Shown: piece after piece, positions 1 through 7,565 of the stretch
Layout: each line of letters starts with the position of its first letter
Position numbering within the stretch: the stretch's first letter is position 1
Source: Arenibacter algicola
GTDB taxonomy: Bacteria > Bacteroidota > Bacteroidia > Flavobacteriales > Flavobacteriaceae
Direction of reading: 5' to 3'
Length of the DNA: 64,000 nucleotides
Assembly (NCBI RefSeq): GCF_018860365.1
Contig: NZ_JAHKPO010000007.1
Location: 248,001 to 312,000 of the forward strand
Position numbers and translations under genes: made by a program
The notes under the pieces: model-generated
Databases searched by the model: none
Seen by the model: only the letters and a program-made list of their open reading frames with translations
Told to the model about the DNA's origin: nothing

Positions 1-504
1 CCTATAAGGTTTTTGAAGCCTTGCAGGACTACCTTGTGATGGATAGGAGATGGAAGCTCCTTCCCCATGTAGGGGAAGGTGGCATCCCTACCTTTTTGTA
101 GGGATGGCGCAAGGGGTAGTGTGTATCCTCGGGCTTTTGTGATGTGGCTATAAGTGCGATCTCTGTTTTTAGGGACTTTCTACCCGCCCCGTCTTCTTTT
201 CCGACTCGATGTCGGTAAAGAATCCACCCCTCCCTGTCCAGGGTGGGGAACTGTTTTTTTTAATTTTTTATAGGCCTGTCCCTAATCCTGCAAGGTTTTA
301 TAAACCTTGTAGGTATGGTGTTGAGATATGATTGTTTATCTGATTTTCCTATTTAGGCTTGCTTCTAATCTTGCAAGGTTTTTAAAACCTTGTAGGTATG
401 ATGTTAGGGCGTAATTGATTATTTGGTCTTCCTGTTAGGCTTGCTTCTAATCTTGAGAGGTTTGAATTGCTTGGTAGGTATCTCAGTTGGGTGATTGTCT
501 TAGT
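1..504. repeat. Multi-hairpin direct repeat, copy 1
   Basis: This is the first copy of a non-coding repeat that recurs with a 504-bp offset at 505 and, diverged, at 3754-4160. It opens with a 27-nt palindrome (1-27) and a conserved core (28-275) containing several perfect or near-perfect stems: CCTTCCCC/GGGGAAGG (59-79), CATCCCTAC/GTAGGGATG around 87-110, CCGAC/GTCGG around a 5-nt loop near 208, and a CCCCTCCCTG-type stem near 230-250. It ends with three more palindromes at 287-313, 370-396 and a decayed one at 452-478, which are themselves spaced 82-83 bp apart, as in a small tandem array. The short open frames across it are not protein-like. The unit may be a REP-like element or a structured RNA; I cannot name the family. 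The left end is cut by the window edge. Confidence 0.85.
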
Positions 505-952
505 CCTACAAGGTTTTTGAAACCTTGCAGGACTACCTTGTGATGGATAGGAGATGGAAGCTCCTTCCCCATGTAGGGGAAGGTGGCATCCCTACCTTTT
601 TGTAGGGATGGCGGAAGGGGTAGTGTGTATCCTCGGGCTTTTGTGATGTGGCTATAAGTGCAATCTCTGTTTTTAGGGACTTTCTACCCGCCCCGTCTTC
701 TTTTCCGACTCGATGTCGGTAAAGAATCCACCCCTCCCTGTCCAGGGTGGGGAGCTGTTTTTTTTAATTTTTTATAGGCCTGTCCCTAATCCTGCAAGGT
801 TTTATAATCCTTGTAGGTATGGTGTTGGGGCGTAATTGATTATTTAGACTTCCTGTTAGGATTGCTTCTAATCTTGAGAGGTTTGAATTGCTTGGTAGGT
901 ATCCCAGTTGGGTGATTGTCTTAGTCCTACAAGGTTTTAGAAACCTTTCAGG
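505..952. repeat. Multi-hairpin direct repeat, copy 2
   Basis: Near-identical second copy of the unit at 1-504. The core (532-779) matches base for base over most of its length, while the tail lacks one 83-bp palindrome-plus-spacer module, so palindromes fall at 505-531, 791-817, 873-899 (decayed) and 926-952. The loss of exactly one module points to slippage or recombination between the small internal repeats. It ends about 30 bp from the stop codon of the M56 peptidase gene. Confidence 0.85.
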
Positions 953-983
953 TCTGCTTTAAATTTTGTTGGTATTTATGCGA

Positions 984-3179
984 TTAACATCCACCCAGTT
1001 GTACCCTTGGGTAATCGCTTACATCAATGCTAGGATCTTTACTCTTTCTCACTAATTCGATTACTTCAGTTGTCTTATGTTGATGGGGGCCAATATAAAA
1101 GGTGGCTCCTTTTTCTGCCAATTCCTTTATATATTCCACTGGATTTGGATTTTTCTGAGGTGGTGGTTGAGGTACAGTGTACAAATGTCCATAATATACA
1201 GAAGGCTCTTTTATAGCCTTTAATTTTTGATTGGAACTACTTTTTAAAGTTGGTGATGGAATATTATCTTCTTCAACGTTTGGCGTAGAATTTGGTTTTC
1301 CAAATTCCCCATTAGGGTCATTATATAATGGGACCGGATGCACATAATGATTTTCCTTATATGCCAATTTTTTATATGTATCGTAAAATTGCATTACTTC
1401 TACATAGTTTTTTTTTAGTTCATCAATACTACCCTTGTGCTCGTTGTGGTAACGGGAGACTGCAGCCCTATAGCTTTTCGCTTTTTTTAAATAGGTATTA
1501 ATCGCATATTTCACTTCTTTCGAATAGTTTTCGGTATTGACGTGGGTTGCAATAGTTGGAGGAGGAGGTGGGAAATCGGAGCTAACAACGGGTACTATTT
1601 TCGCTTTCAACACCACTTTTCTTGAGTTATGATTATTGTTTCCTAACTCTTCTTCATGGTCAACTTTTGTTTCTGTCTTTGGCGGAGTTGGAACTGATGG
1701 AATAGGACTTGGCTCACCCTTTTTTATGGTTGGAACCGGCTTTGGAGCAGAAGCAGGAGCCGGTGGGGGTGGTGGACATTCTGGAAAGGACTGTGCCTGC
1801 TGTTTTTGCTCATTGCTCATACGACCGTAAATAGTTTCTAAGATCTTTAGGTCCTTTAGCGGAATAATCCTTTTTTCTTGGGGTTGAGCATTGTATTTTT
1901 TGGCAAGGGTGTTGAATTCCTGTATTTCCGTTTTGGTGGCCCCGACTTGGGTTGGGAATCCTGTTGGTCCTTTAATGTCTATGGTGGCTACGCCATAGTC
2001 CATTAAAATAGCATCTACTTGTTTTATAATATTGTCCGGAGTTTCTTTCTCTACACTAATAATGGCCCTAACGCTTTGCTCTCTTTGTTCCTTGGTTAGG
2101 CCTTGGTTGTATTTAAGTAGGTGTGATTTTAAGTCTTCGATTTTAACCAAATCAGCATTGACCAACAACTGTCCTTTTTTATTAATGGCTATAGAAATTT
2201 CTTGTGTTGGAATATTTTGATTTTTTGAATCATTAATTATTTCCTGTACAATATCCTCTACTATTGTTTCATGTTGGTAGCCCCGCTCAATAGTAACGGT
2301 CTCGATTTCTTGAATTTCAAGAACTTCTTTGGTGCTAAAACTGTAGAGTAGGAGTGCTATTAATGGAATTAGCAATAAACTTTTAAGCCAAATGGCTCTT
2401 TTTGATGTTTGTGTTTTCATGATGACGATTCGTTTTTTGATTGATGAATAATGAATGGCGTTTGCCAAAGGGGATGTTACGGCATTTGATGAGAATGCCA
2501 ATACCAAGTTTTGATAGTTGGTAATACTTGTTCCTCTTTTTAAAACGGCCTGGTCCGCTAAAAATTCGTGGTTCAGTTTTGCCAAATGCTTTGCCCAGTA
2601 AATCAATGGGTGAAACCAGAAGACAATTTGAATCAGCTCCAACAGTAAGATATCCAAGCTGTGTTTTTGTAAGGCATGGGTTTCCTCGTGCCAAAAAACT
2701 TCTTGCGGAATTTTCTCGGTTTCGTAATTGTTTTTATTGAAAAAAATATAGCTAAAAAAGGTGTGCGGAGCAATAAGTTCTTGAAGCAACACGTGATGGA
2801 TACGTCCGGATTTTAATTTGGGATTGTTCTTAATATTTTTGATCAACGCCCTGAGGTTTTTCAAAAACTTGAGGGCGAAAATTAATACCCCTAAAGTGTA
2901 AATACCCCATAAAATAATTGGTAATATTTGGGCAGTGTTGTTTTTGTTTTCTATGGGATTACTGCTGGTTTGGCCAATGTACTCTGGAATCAGGGTTGGC
3001 TCTAATGTTACTGTAACATATTGGGTAAAGGTGATTAGTGGAATACAAAGGGAAATGATAAAAGCGGATAGGAGATAATATCTTTTAAAATGATGAATAT
3101 GGACCCTCTCCAATGCTAATTTGTAAAATAGAAGGAGTGTGGCCAAGCACGAACTAAATTTTAAAAGATAGATCCACAT
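984..3179 (-). CDS. BlaR1-like M56 family membrane metallopeptidase
   Basis: A 731-residue integral membrane protein. Hydrophobic segments lie near residues 4-20, 37-58, 85-106 and 268-285, and the zinc site HEETH (H164, E165, H168) sits on the cytoplasmic loop as in M56/BlaR1 proteases, with a downstream NHEFLADQ supplying the probable third ligand. In this family the protease cleaves the partner BlaI/MecI repressor after sensing an envelope signal. Instead of a penicillin-binding sensor domain the periplasmic part starts with an ExbD-like fold pattern (about 330-415: beta strand, NKKGQLLV, helix, IISVEKETP, helix, VATIDI), followed by a long proline-rich tail. The start codon lies 2 nt after the stop of the repressor gene, so the two are translationally linked. 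The inducing signal cannot be told from sequence. Confidence 0.85.
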   Translation of the reverse strand: MWIYLLKFSSCLATLLLFYKLALERVHIHHFKRYYLLSAFIISLCIPLITFTQYVTVTLEPTLIPEYIGQTSSNPIENKNNTAQILPIILWGIYTLGVLIFALKFLKNLRALIKNIKNNPKLKSGRIHHVLLQELIAPHTFFSYIFFNKNNYETEKIPQEVFWHEETHALQKHSLDILLLELIQIVFWFHPLIYWAKHLAKLNHEFLADQAVLKRGTSITNYQNLVLAFSSNAVTSPLANAIHYSSIKKRIVIMKTQTSKRAIWLKSLLLIPLIALLLYSFSTKEVLEIQEIETVTIERGYQHETIVEDIVQEIINDSKNQNIPTQEISIAINKKGQLLVNADLVKIEDLKSHLLKYNQGLTKEQREQSVRAIISVEKETPDNIIKQVDAILMDYGVATIDIKGPTGFPTQVGATKTEIQEFNTLAKKYNAQPQEKRIIPLKDLKILETIYGRMSNEQKQQAQSFPECPPPPPAPASAPKPVPTIKKGEPSPIPSVPTPPKTETKVDHEEELGNNNHNSRKVVLKAKIVPVVSSDFPPPPPTIATHVNTENYSKEVKYAINTYLKKAKSYRAAVSRYHNEHKGSIDELKKNYVEVMQFYDTYKKLAYKENHYVHPVPLYNDPNGEFGKPNSTPNVEEDNIPSPTLKSSSNQKLKAIKEPSVYYGHLYTVPQPPPQKNPNPVEYIKELAEKGATFYIGPHQHKTTEVIELVRKSKDPSIDVSDYPRVQLGGC

Positions 3180-3181
3180 GG

Positions 3182-3547
3182 CTATTTGTTTTTAATTTCT
3201 GTATCGATCAAATTTCTTAATTCTTCCAGCTCTTCCTTGCTCAAATCTGTTTCTTTGGCAAAGAAGGAAGCAAACTGGGAGGTGCTGTCGTTAAAAAAGG
3301 TTTTAATGAGTCCGTTCAAGTGTTTGGAGAAATAATCTTTTTTCTTTACCAAAGGGTAGTATTGTCTAGCGTTGCCAAACAAGTTATACCCAACAAAGCC
3401 TTTGTCCGTCATTCGCTTTAATAAGGTAGCCACAGTTGTGGTGGCGGGTTTGGGCTCGGGGTAGACCTCCAATAGATCCTTCATAAAAGCTTTGTTCAGC
3501 TTCCAGAGGTGGTTCATTAATTCTTCTTCTGTTTTTGATAGTTTCAT
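3182..3547 (-). CDS. BlaI/MecI/CopY family transcriptional repressor
   Basis: A 121-residue winged-helix repressor (LSKTEEELMNHLWKLNKAF, then TVATLLKRMTDKGFV as the recognition region), the length expected for BlaI/MecI proteins. These dimers bind TACA/TGTA dyads and are inactivated when the M56 partner cleaves them. The ATG at 3547 is chosen over an upstream in-frame ATG at 3577 because the upstream one lies inside an operator dyad and adds ten residues not typical of the family. First gene of a two-gene unit with the M56 peptidase; probably autoregulated through the two dyads just upstream. Confidence 0.9.
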   Translation of the reverse strand: MKLSKTEEELMNHLWKLNKAFMKDLLEVYPEPKPATTTVATLLKRMTDKGFVGYNLFGNARQYYPLVKKKDYFSKHLNGLIKTFFNDSTSQFASFFAKETDLSKEELEELRNLIDTEIKNK

Positions 3548-3564
3548 TTGTAAAATGATTATTT

Positions 3565-3608
3565 GCTCTACAAACATAGAGCAAATATTTTAATTCTACA
3601 AGTGTAGA
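3565..3608 (-). promoter_or_regulatory. Two BlaI-type operator dyads
   Basis: Two related inverted repeats lie directly upstream of the repressor start: TCTACAAACATAGA at 3567-3580 (inside the longer perfect GCTCTA/TAGAGC dyad 3565-3582) and the perfect dyad TCTACAAGTGTAGA at 3595-3608. Both fit the TACAnnTGTA core known for BlaI/MecI operators, and their centres are 28 bp apart. The arrangement implies negative autoregulation of the blaI-blaR-like pair. Confidence 0.75.
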
Positions 3609-3705
3609 GGTATTTTTCTTGCTGAGAGTGATGAACATTGAATCGCGGTTGAATAAATAGTTTTGCCTGAATGACGGGTTTAGGAACTGACCCAAGAGAT
3701 TGTAA

Positions 3706-3747
3706 ATTGATTTTGCGTTAGCTATTGCAGCGGCATCCTTTTTTGGC
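3706..3747. repeat. 42-bp repeat, solo left arm of the element at 4241
   Basis: The 42 bp here (ATTGATTTTGCGTTAG through CCTTTTTTGGC) recur with one mismatch at 4241-4282. Here the matching right arm (AGCCAAAAAAG) is absent and the sequence runs straight into the palindrome array at 3754, so this looks like a broken copy or a recombination joint. Confidence 0.7.
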
Positions 3748-3753
3748 CTTTAT

Positions 3754-4160
3754 CCTGCAAGGTTTGTCAAACCTTATAGGTATGTTGTCAGGTCATCATT
3801 GCTTATCTGGTTTTCCGGTGTAGGCTTGGTTCTAATCCTGCAAGGTTTTTTTTAACCTTGTAGGTATGGAGTAAGAGCGTTTTAATTTGTCTGGAAGTCT
3901 TGGTAAGCTAGGTGCTTTAGTCCTACAAGGTTTTAGAAACCTTGCAGGACTACCCAATAGTGCGCAGGGGAAGGAGGCATCCCGACCTTTTTGTCGTGAT
4001 GGCGGAAGGGGTAGTGTGTATCCTCGGGCTTTTGTGATGTGGCTATTAGTGCGATCTCTATTTTTACGGGCTTTCTACCCGCCCCGTCTTCTTTTCCGAC
4101 TCGTTGTCGGTAAAGAATCCACCCCTCCCTGTCCAGGGTGGGGAGCCGCTTTTGGCAGGT
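3754..4160. repeat. Multi-hairpin repeat, diverged copy 3
   Basis: Third, diverged copy of the unit at 1-504, on the same strand. Palindromes lie at 3754-3780, 3837-3864 and 3922-3948, followed by the core to about 4155. Differences from copies 1 and 2 include a compensating change in one stem: CATCCCTAC/GTAGGGATG becomes CATCCCGAC/GTCGTGATG, with the T-A pair replaced by G-C (and one new mismatch). The CCGAC/GTCGG stem is kept while its loop changes. The BlaI/BlaR-like pair is thus flanked by direct copies about 3 kb apart. No credible protein is encoded in either strand. Confidence 0.8.
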
Positions 4161-4240
4161 AAATGAAACAGAATAGATCCCCTAATATTCTAGAAAGAAT
4201 CTACTCTGTTTGAGTATTGTTAAACCCGGTTTCATTTTTA

Positions 4241-4402
4241 ATTGATTTTGCGTTAGCTATTGCAGTGGCATCCTTTTTTGGCTCATGTCAGGCCCCAAAA
4301 AGCGGTCCTGCAAGGTTTACAAAACCTTGCAGGATTAGAACAGAAACTTTGCGGGCTTTAAGCCAAAAAAGATATAGCGGAAAGAGCGACCCGCGAGGGA
4401 AA
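4241..4402. repeat. Long-stem intergenic element with a palindrome in its loop
   Basis: An inverted pair CTTTTTTGGCT (4273-4283) and AGCCAAAAAAG (4361-4371) bounds a 77-bp interior that carries a perfect 27-nt palindrome of the CCTGCAAGG/CCTTGCAGG type at 4307-4333. The outer flank (4371-4402, GATATAGCGGAAAGAGCGAC and GCGAGGGAAACG) resembles sequence I associate with dispersed non-coding repeats of Flavobacteriaceae. The element lies just downstream of the dipeptidase gene, which is read towards it, so it may also act at the 3' end of that transcript. Confidence 0.55.
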
Positions 4403-4424
4403 CGTCCAATAACATGAATCTTGC

Positions 4425-5813
4425 TTATTTGGATAATTCCGTGAAATATTGATAGAAATAAGGAATGGTTTCTATGCCTTTTAGGTAGTTCCAGACCCCA
4501 AAATGTTCGTTGGGAGAATGTATGGCGTCACTATCCAAGCCGAAGCCCATAAGGATGGTCTTGCTTTTCAATTCCTTTTCGAAAAGGGAAACTATGGGGA
4601 TGCTGCCTCCGCTACGCTGAGGTATTGGGGTCTTGCCAAAGGTGGTTTCATATGCTTTTGAGGCAGCTTTGTAGGCATTGTTATCTATGGGTGTTACATA
4701 CCCTTGACCGCCATGGTGTGGGGTAACCTTTATGGTAACTCCGTCCGGAGCCAAACTTTCGAAATGGGTCTTGAACAGTTCTGTTATTTCTTTCCAATCC
4801 TGATGAGGTACCAAGCGCATGGAAATTTTAGCATAGGCCTTACTGGCAATAACGGTTTTTGCACCTGCACCAATATATCCGCCCCATATTCCGTTAACGT
4901 CCAAGGTAGGTCTAATGGAGTTGCGTTCGTTGGTGGTATAGCCCTTTTCTCCATAAACGGCTTTTATATCCAAGGCTTTTTTATAGTTCTCCAAGCTAAA
5001 AGGTGCCTTGGCCATTTCTGCACGTTCTTCCTTGGAAAGTTCTTCCACTTTATCATAGAATCCAGGGATGGTGATATGGTTGTTTTCATCGTGAAGTGCA
5101 GCAATCATTTTGGTCAATACATTGATGGGATTGGCCACAGCTCCGCCGTATAGGCCTGAGTGCAAATCCCTGTTGGGCCCGGTCACTTCGACTTCCACAT
5201 AGCTGAGTCCACGTAAACCAGTGGTTATGGAAGGTACATTATTGGCAATCATGCCGGTATCTGAAATTAAGATGATGTCATTGGCCAGTTTTTCTTTGTT
5301 TTCGGCTACAAAAGTGCCCAAATTCTCGCTTCCGACTTCCTCTTCCCCTTCGATCATAAATTTTACGTTGCAGGGCAGTTGGTTGGTTTTTACCATAAAT
5401 TCCAAGGCCTTTACGTGCATATACATTTGTCCCTTGTCATCGCAGGCGCCTCTTGCAAAAATGGCCCCTTCGGGGTGAACGTCGGTGGATTTTATAACCG
5501 GTTCAAATGGAGGGGAGGTCCAAAGGTCTATGGGATCTGCTGGTTGAACGTCATAATGGCCATAAACCAAAACGGTGGGCAATTCCGGATTTATTGTTTT
5601 TTCCCCGTAGACTATGGGGTATCCGTTGGTTTCACAAATTTCTACGGTATCGCAACCGGCCTCCAAGAGTGAAGCTTTAACGGCTTCGGAAGCATTGATG
5701 ACATCCTGGGAATACGCTGGGTCAGCGCTTACTGAGGGTATCTTGAGGAGGTGTATCAATTCATTGATAAATCGTTCTTTGTTTTTGACTAGGTATTCCG
5801 AAATGTCTTGCAT
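4425..5813 (-). CDS. M20 family zinc dipeptidase
   Basis: A 462-residue cytosolic metallopeptidase of the M20 family, CNDP/DapE-like branch. The metal ligands are all visible: H86 in GHYDVQP, bridging D125 in ARGACDDKGQ, the catalytic Glu pair near 158 in IEGEEEVGSEN, the Asp of LISDTGM and the C-terminal His of DAIHSPNEH. The dimerisation (lid) domain is inserted in the middle (RGLSYVEVEVTGPNRDLHSG). Members hydrolyse dipeptides of broad sequence, feeding amino-acid recycling. Monocistronic; a repeat-rich spacer follows it and tRNA-Leu lies upstream in the opposite direction. Confidence 0.9.
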   Translation of the reverse strand: MQDISEYLVKNKERFINELIHLLKIPSVSADPAYSQDVINASEAVKASLLEAGCDTVEICETNGYPIVYGEKTINPELPTVLVYGHYDVQPADPIDLWTSPPFEPVIKSTDVHPEGAIFARGACDDKGQMYMHVKALEFMVKTNQLPCNVKFMIEGEEEVGSENLGTFVAENKEKLANDIILISDTGMIANNVPSITTGLRGLSYVEVEVTGPNRDLHSGLYGGAVANPINVLTKMIAALHDENNHITIPGFYDKVEELSKEERAEMAKAPFSLENYKKALDIKAVYGEKGYTTNERNSIRPTLDVNGIWGGYIGAGAKTVIASKAYAKISMRLVPHQDWKEITELFKTHFESLAPDGVTIKVTPHHGGQGYVTPIDNNAYKAASKAYETTFGKTPIPQRSGGSIPIVSLFEKELKSKTILMGFGLDSDAIHSPNEHFGVWNYLKGIETIPYFYQYFTELSK

Positions 5814-5891
5814 GTTTTGATTTAATTGAAGGCTAAATTTACAAAAAAGAACTTTTTATTGGCTAAGTATTTTAAAATTGAAAAATTACTT

Positions 5892-5899
5892 TATATTTG
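5892..5899 (+). promoter_or_regulatory. -7 element of the tRNA-Leu promoter
   Basis: TATATTTG fits the Bacteroidota -7 consensus TAnnTTTG and lies 25 bp before the mature tRNA 5' end. No convincing -33 TTTG is seen at the usual distance. Confidence 0.5.
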
Positions 5900-5924
5900 C
5901 ATCCCGATAATAATCGGAGTCAAT

Positions 5925-6006
5925 GCAGGCGTGGTGGAATTGGTAGACACGCTAGACTTAGGATCTAGTGCCGTGAGGTGTGAGAGTTCGAGTCTCTCCG
6001 CCTGTA
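5925..6006 (+). tRNA. tRNA-Leu (anticodon TAG)
   Basis: Cloverleaf with acceptor pairs GCAGGCG/CGCCTGT, anticodon stem CTAGA/TCTAG enclosing the loop CTTAGGA (anticodon TAG at 5959-5961), a long variable arm as required for tRNA-Leu, and a T arm with GTTCGAGTC. The CCA end is not encoded. Its 3' end doubles as the integration site of the mobile element that follows, and the tRNA is left intact. Confidence 0.95.
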
Positions 6007-6008
6007 CT
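5993..6008 (+). other. attL core (tRNA-Leu 3' end)
   Basis: The 16-bp core TCTCTCCGCCTGTACT is identical to that at 11680-11695. The overlap with the T arm and acceptor stem explains why the tRNA is restored on integration. Confidence 0.8.
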
Positions 6009-6012
6009 TAGT

Positions 6013-6053
6013 AAAACCTCAACAATCTAATAGCTAGAGAGTTGAGGTTTTTT
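6013..6053 (+). terminator. Terminator after tRNA-Leu (element-borne)
   Basis: An 11-bp stem AAAACCTCAAC/GTTGAGGTTTT with a 17-nt loop, followed by T residues. It replaces the native terminator, which now lies beyond attR at 11702-11731. Confidence 0.75.
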
Positions 6054-6101
6054 AGTTTTTAATATTGTACGATTAATGTACGGTAGGCTGTAGTTGCTCT
6101 T

Positions 6102-7034
6102 CTAGTTTTTCTCTATTGAAAAGGTATAATAGGTTGAATTTTCGTCAGGATGATGGGCTTTATCGCGGACATCAACCAATTTGCCAGTAATGTTATTTTC
6201 ATTCCGTAATTTAAAGCTAAATGATATTGGTTCTAGTTTTTTCATTAATCGAGAATGAGGGTTATTTGTATAAGAAGATACGGGGAATTTTTCAAACAGC
6301 AGATAAGTTAAATCTTTGATTTCCCAGCTTACATTAGCCTTGCTAGCTAGCTCTACTTTGAAATTTATTACTATTTCTCGAGCTGGATAAGCACGTGGGT
6401 CTATAAAAAAAGAGTTTTTAAATGAATGTTGAATTCGCCCAAAAGTTCCTATTTGATAAAATTCAGAATCGTTAGAGTCATAATTTATTTTATAATCTTC
6501 ACAGCCAACAGAGAGATTAAAGTCAAAAGTAGTAACATAGTCGGCAATAAATTTTTGAAATTCATTTTCTTCTACTCCAAATTTTTCTAAGTCTTTTATG
6601 TAGAAAACAAGTGTTACTAGTGCTTCTTTAAACTGTAATTCCTTGTTTTGAAGACCAACATTATTTGTTAAAATGTTGGTATCCTCTTTAAGTTTGTCGA
6701 AAACTTTCTGGAATTCTTCGATGGCTTTATTTGTCTCCTTTTTAATTTCGTTTGTGGAATTCTCCGAATCCTTTTTTAAATCAATAATTATTTTATCAGC
6801 AGCATCCTTAATTGCGACCATACTTTCTGTGGAATTTTGTTCCATTGTTGATAGCAAGGAATTGAATTCACCCTTCATTTCATTAATCGTTTGATCATTG
6901 GCTTCTTTAGCCTTTACCTGTGAACTATGATTTATTAAAAGAAAAGAAGCAAAGGCAAAAAGCCCGGCAACAATAATAGCCCAGTAGTCAATAAAAAAAT
7001 CCCACATCCGTTTTTTATTAAAAAAGTCAAACAT
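6102..7034 (-). CDS. Element cargo: membrane-anchored coiled-coil protein of unknown function
   Basis: A 310-residue protein when started at the ATG at 7034; a TTG further up at 7079 is less likely. It has one N-terminal membrane segment (DYWAIIVAGLFAFASFLLI, about residues 16-34), then a Lys/Glu/Asn-rich predicted coiled coil to about residue 140, and a C-terminal domain of about 160 residues containing mixed beta strands (for example EIVINFKVELASKANVSWEI). I recognise no enzymatic motif. It sits next to attL, the usual place for cargo in tRNA-integrated elements, separated from the rep gene by a 0.5-kb spacer that would hold its own promoter. A role in host benefit, such as defence or envelope stress, is only a guess. 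Confidence 0.7.
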   Translation of the reverse strand: MFDFFNKKRMWDFFIDYWAIIVAGLFAFASFLLINHSSQVKAKEANDQTINEMKGEFNSLLSTMEQNSTESMVAIKDAADKIIIDLKKDSENSTNEIKKETNKAIEEFQKVFDKLKEDTNILTNNVGLQNKELQFKEALVTLVFYIKDLEKFGVEENEFQKFIADYVTTFDFNLSVGCEDYKINYDSNDSEFYQIGTFGRIQHSFKNSFFIDPRAYPAREIVINFKVELASKANVSWEIKDLTYLLFEKFPVSSYTNNPHSRLMKKLEPISFSFKLRNENNITGKLVDVRDKAHHPDENSTYYTFSIEKN

Positions 7035-7565
7035 ATTACGCTTAATGGATAGTTTTAAAACGAGTAGAATTTTGACCAATTAACCAGTCAATCCTTCTCA
7101 TCCTTAGTTCTTTGGTAAACCACTACAATTTTGCATCAATATATGCATTAATGTTTTAAATGTTATCTACCAATATCTAGTTTTTTTTGATTTGAAATTA
7201 TTCCATATAATCAAGTCTATACCCAAAACAAAAAATAGTTAACTGGGGACATGACTGAAAAGATATACTTGAATTCCTAATTGAAATTTGAGAACATTGA
7301 TACAAATGAAACTGTTGTAAGTATTCGTAAATATATGGGTCTATATCTGTATACGGCAGGATTTGATAAGGCATAATCTTAACTTGCGTGATTTATATTC
7401 AATGAGATCTATTTGTTTGATGGATGTATTGTATTATGAAAATTCCCACAGAATGGGTGGGAGGTATAAGGTTTGTTGATTTTGTAATTAATTTGAACAA
7501 ATTGTACTCTTGTGGTAAGAGCTTAGTTATTCTGCGAAATATTATTAACTTTTTCAAATAATGTC
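7035..7565. other. A+T-rich spacer inside the element
   Basis: About 530 bp without a credible gene between the cargo gene and rep. It must hold the cargo promoter. A short stem CCCAC/GTGGG (7445-7461) lies 100 bp beyond the rep stop, and TTTGATAAGG near 7365 is loosely like nick sequences of some rolling-circle plasmids, but neither is enough to call an origin. Confidence 0.4.

Noticed and set aside
1636..2740. Several plus- and minus-strand frames inside the M56 peptidase gene
   Set aside because: They are shadows of a long gene with clear motifs; none has protein-like features of its own.
1..4402. Repeat region considered as a CRISPR array
   Set aside because: The repeats are palindromic with related, not unique, spacers, spacing is uneven, and no cas genes are present.
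3887..4417. Open frames of 66-91 codons on the plus strand in the repeat region
   Set aside because: They lie in the multi-hairpin repeat, have odd Arg/Pro/Gly-rich composition and are not kept open in the other repeat copies.
7080..7565. Search for a double-strand replication origin near rep
   Set aside because: One short stem and a loose TTTGATAAGG similarity are too weak to call an origin.
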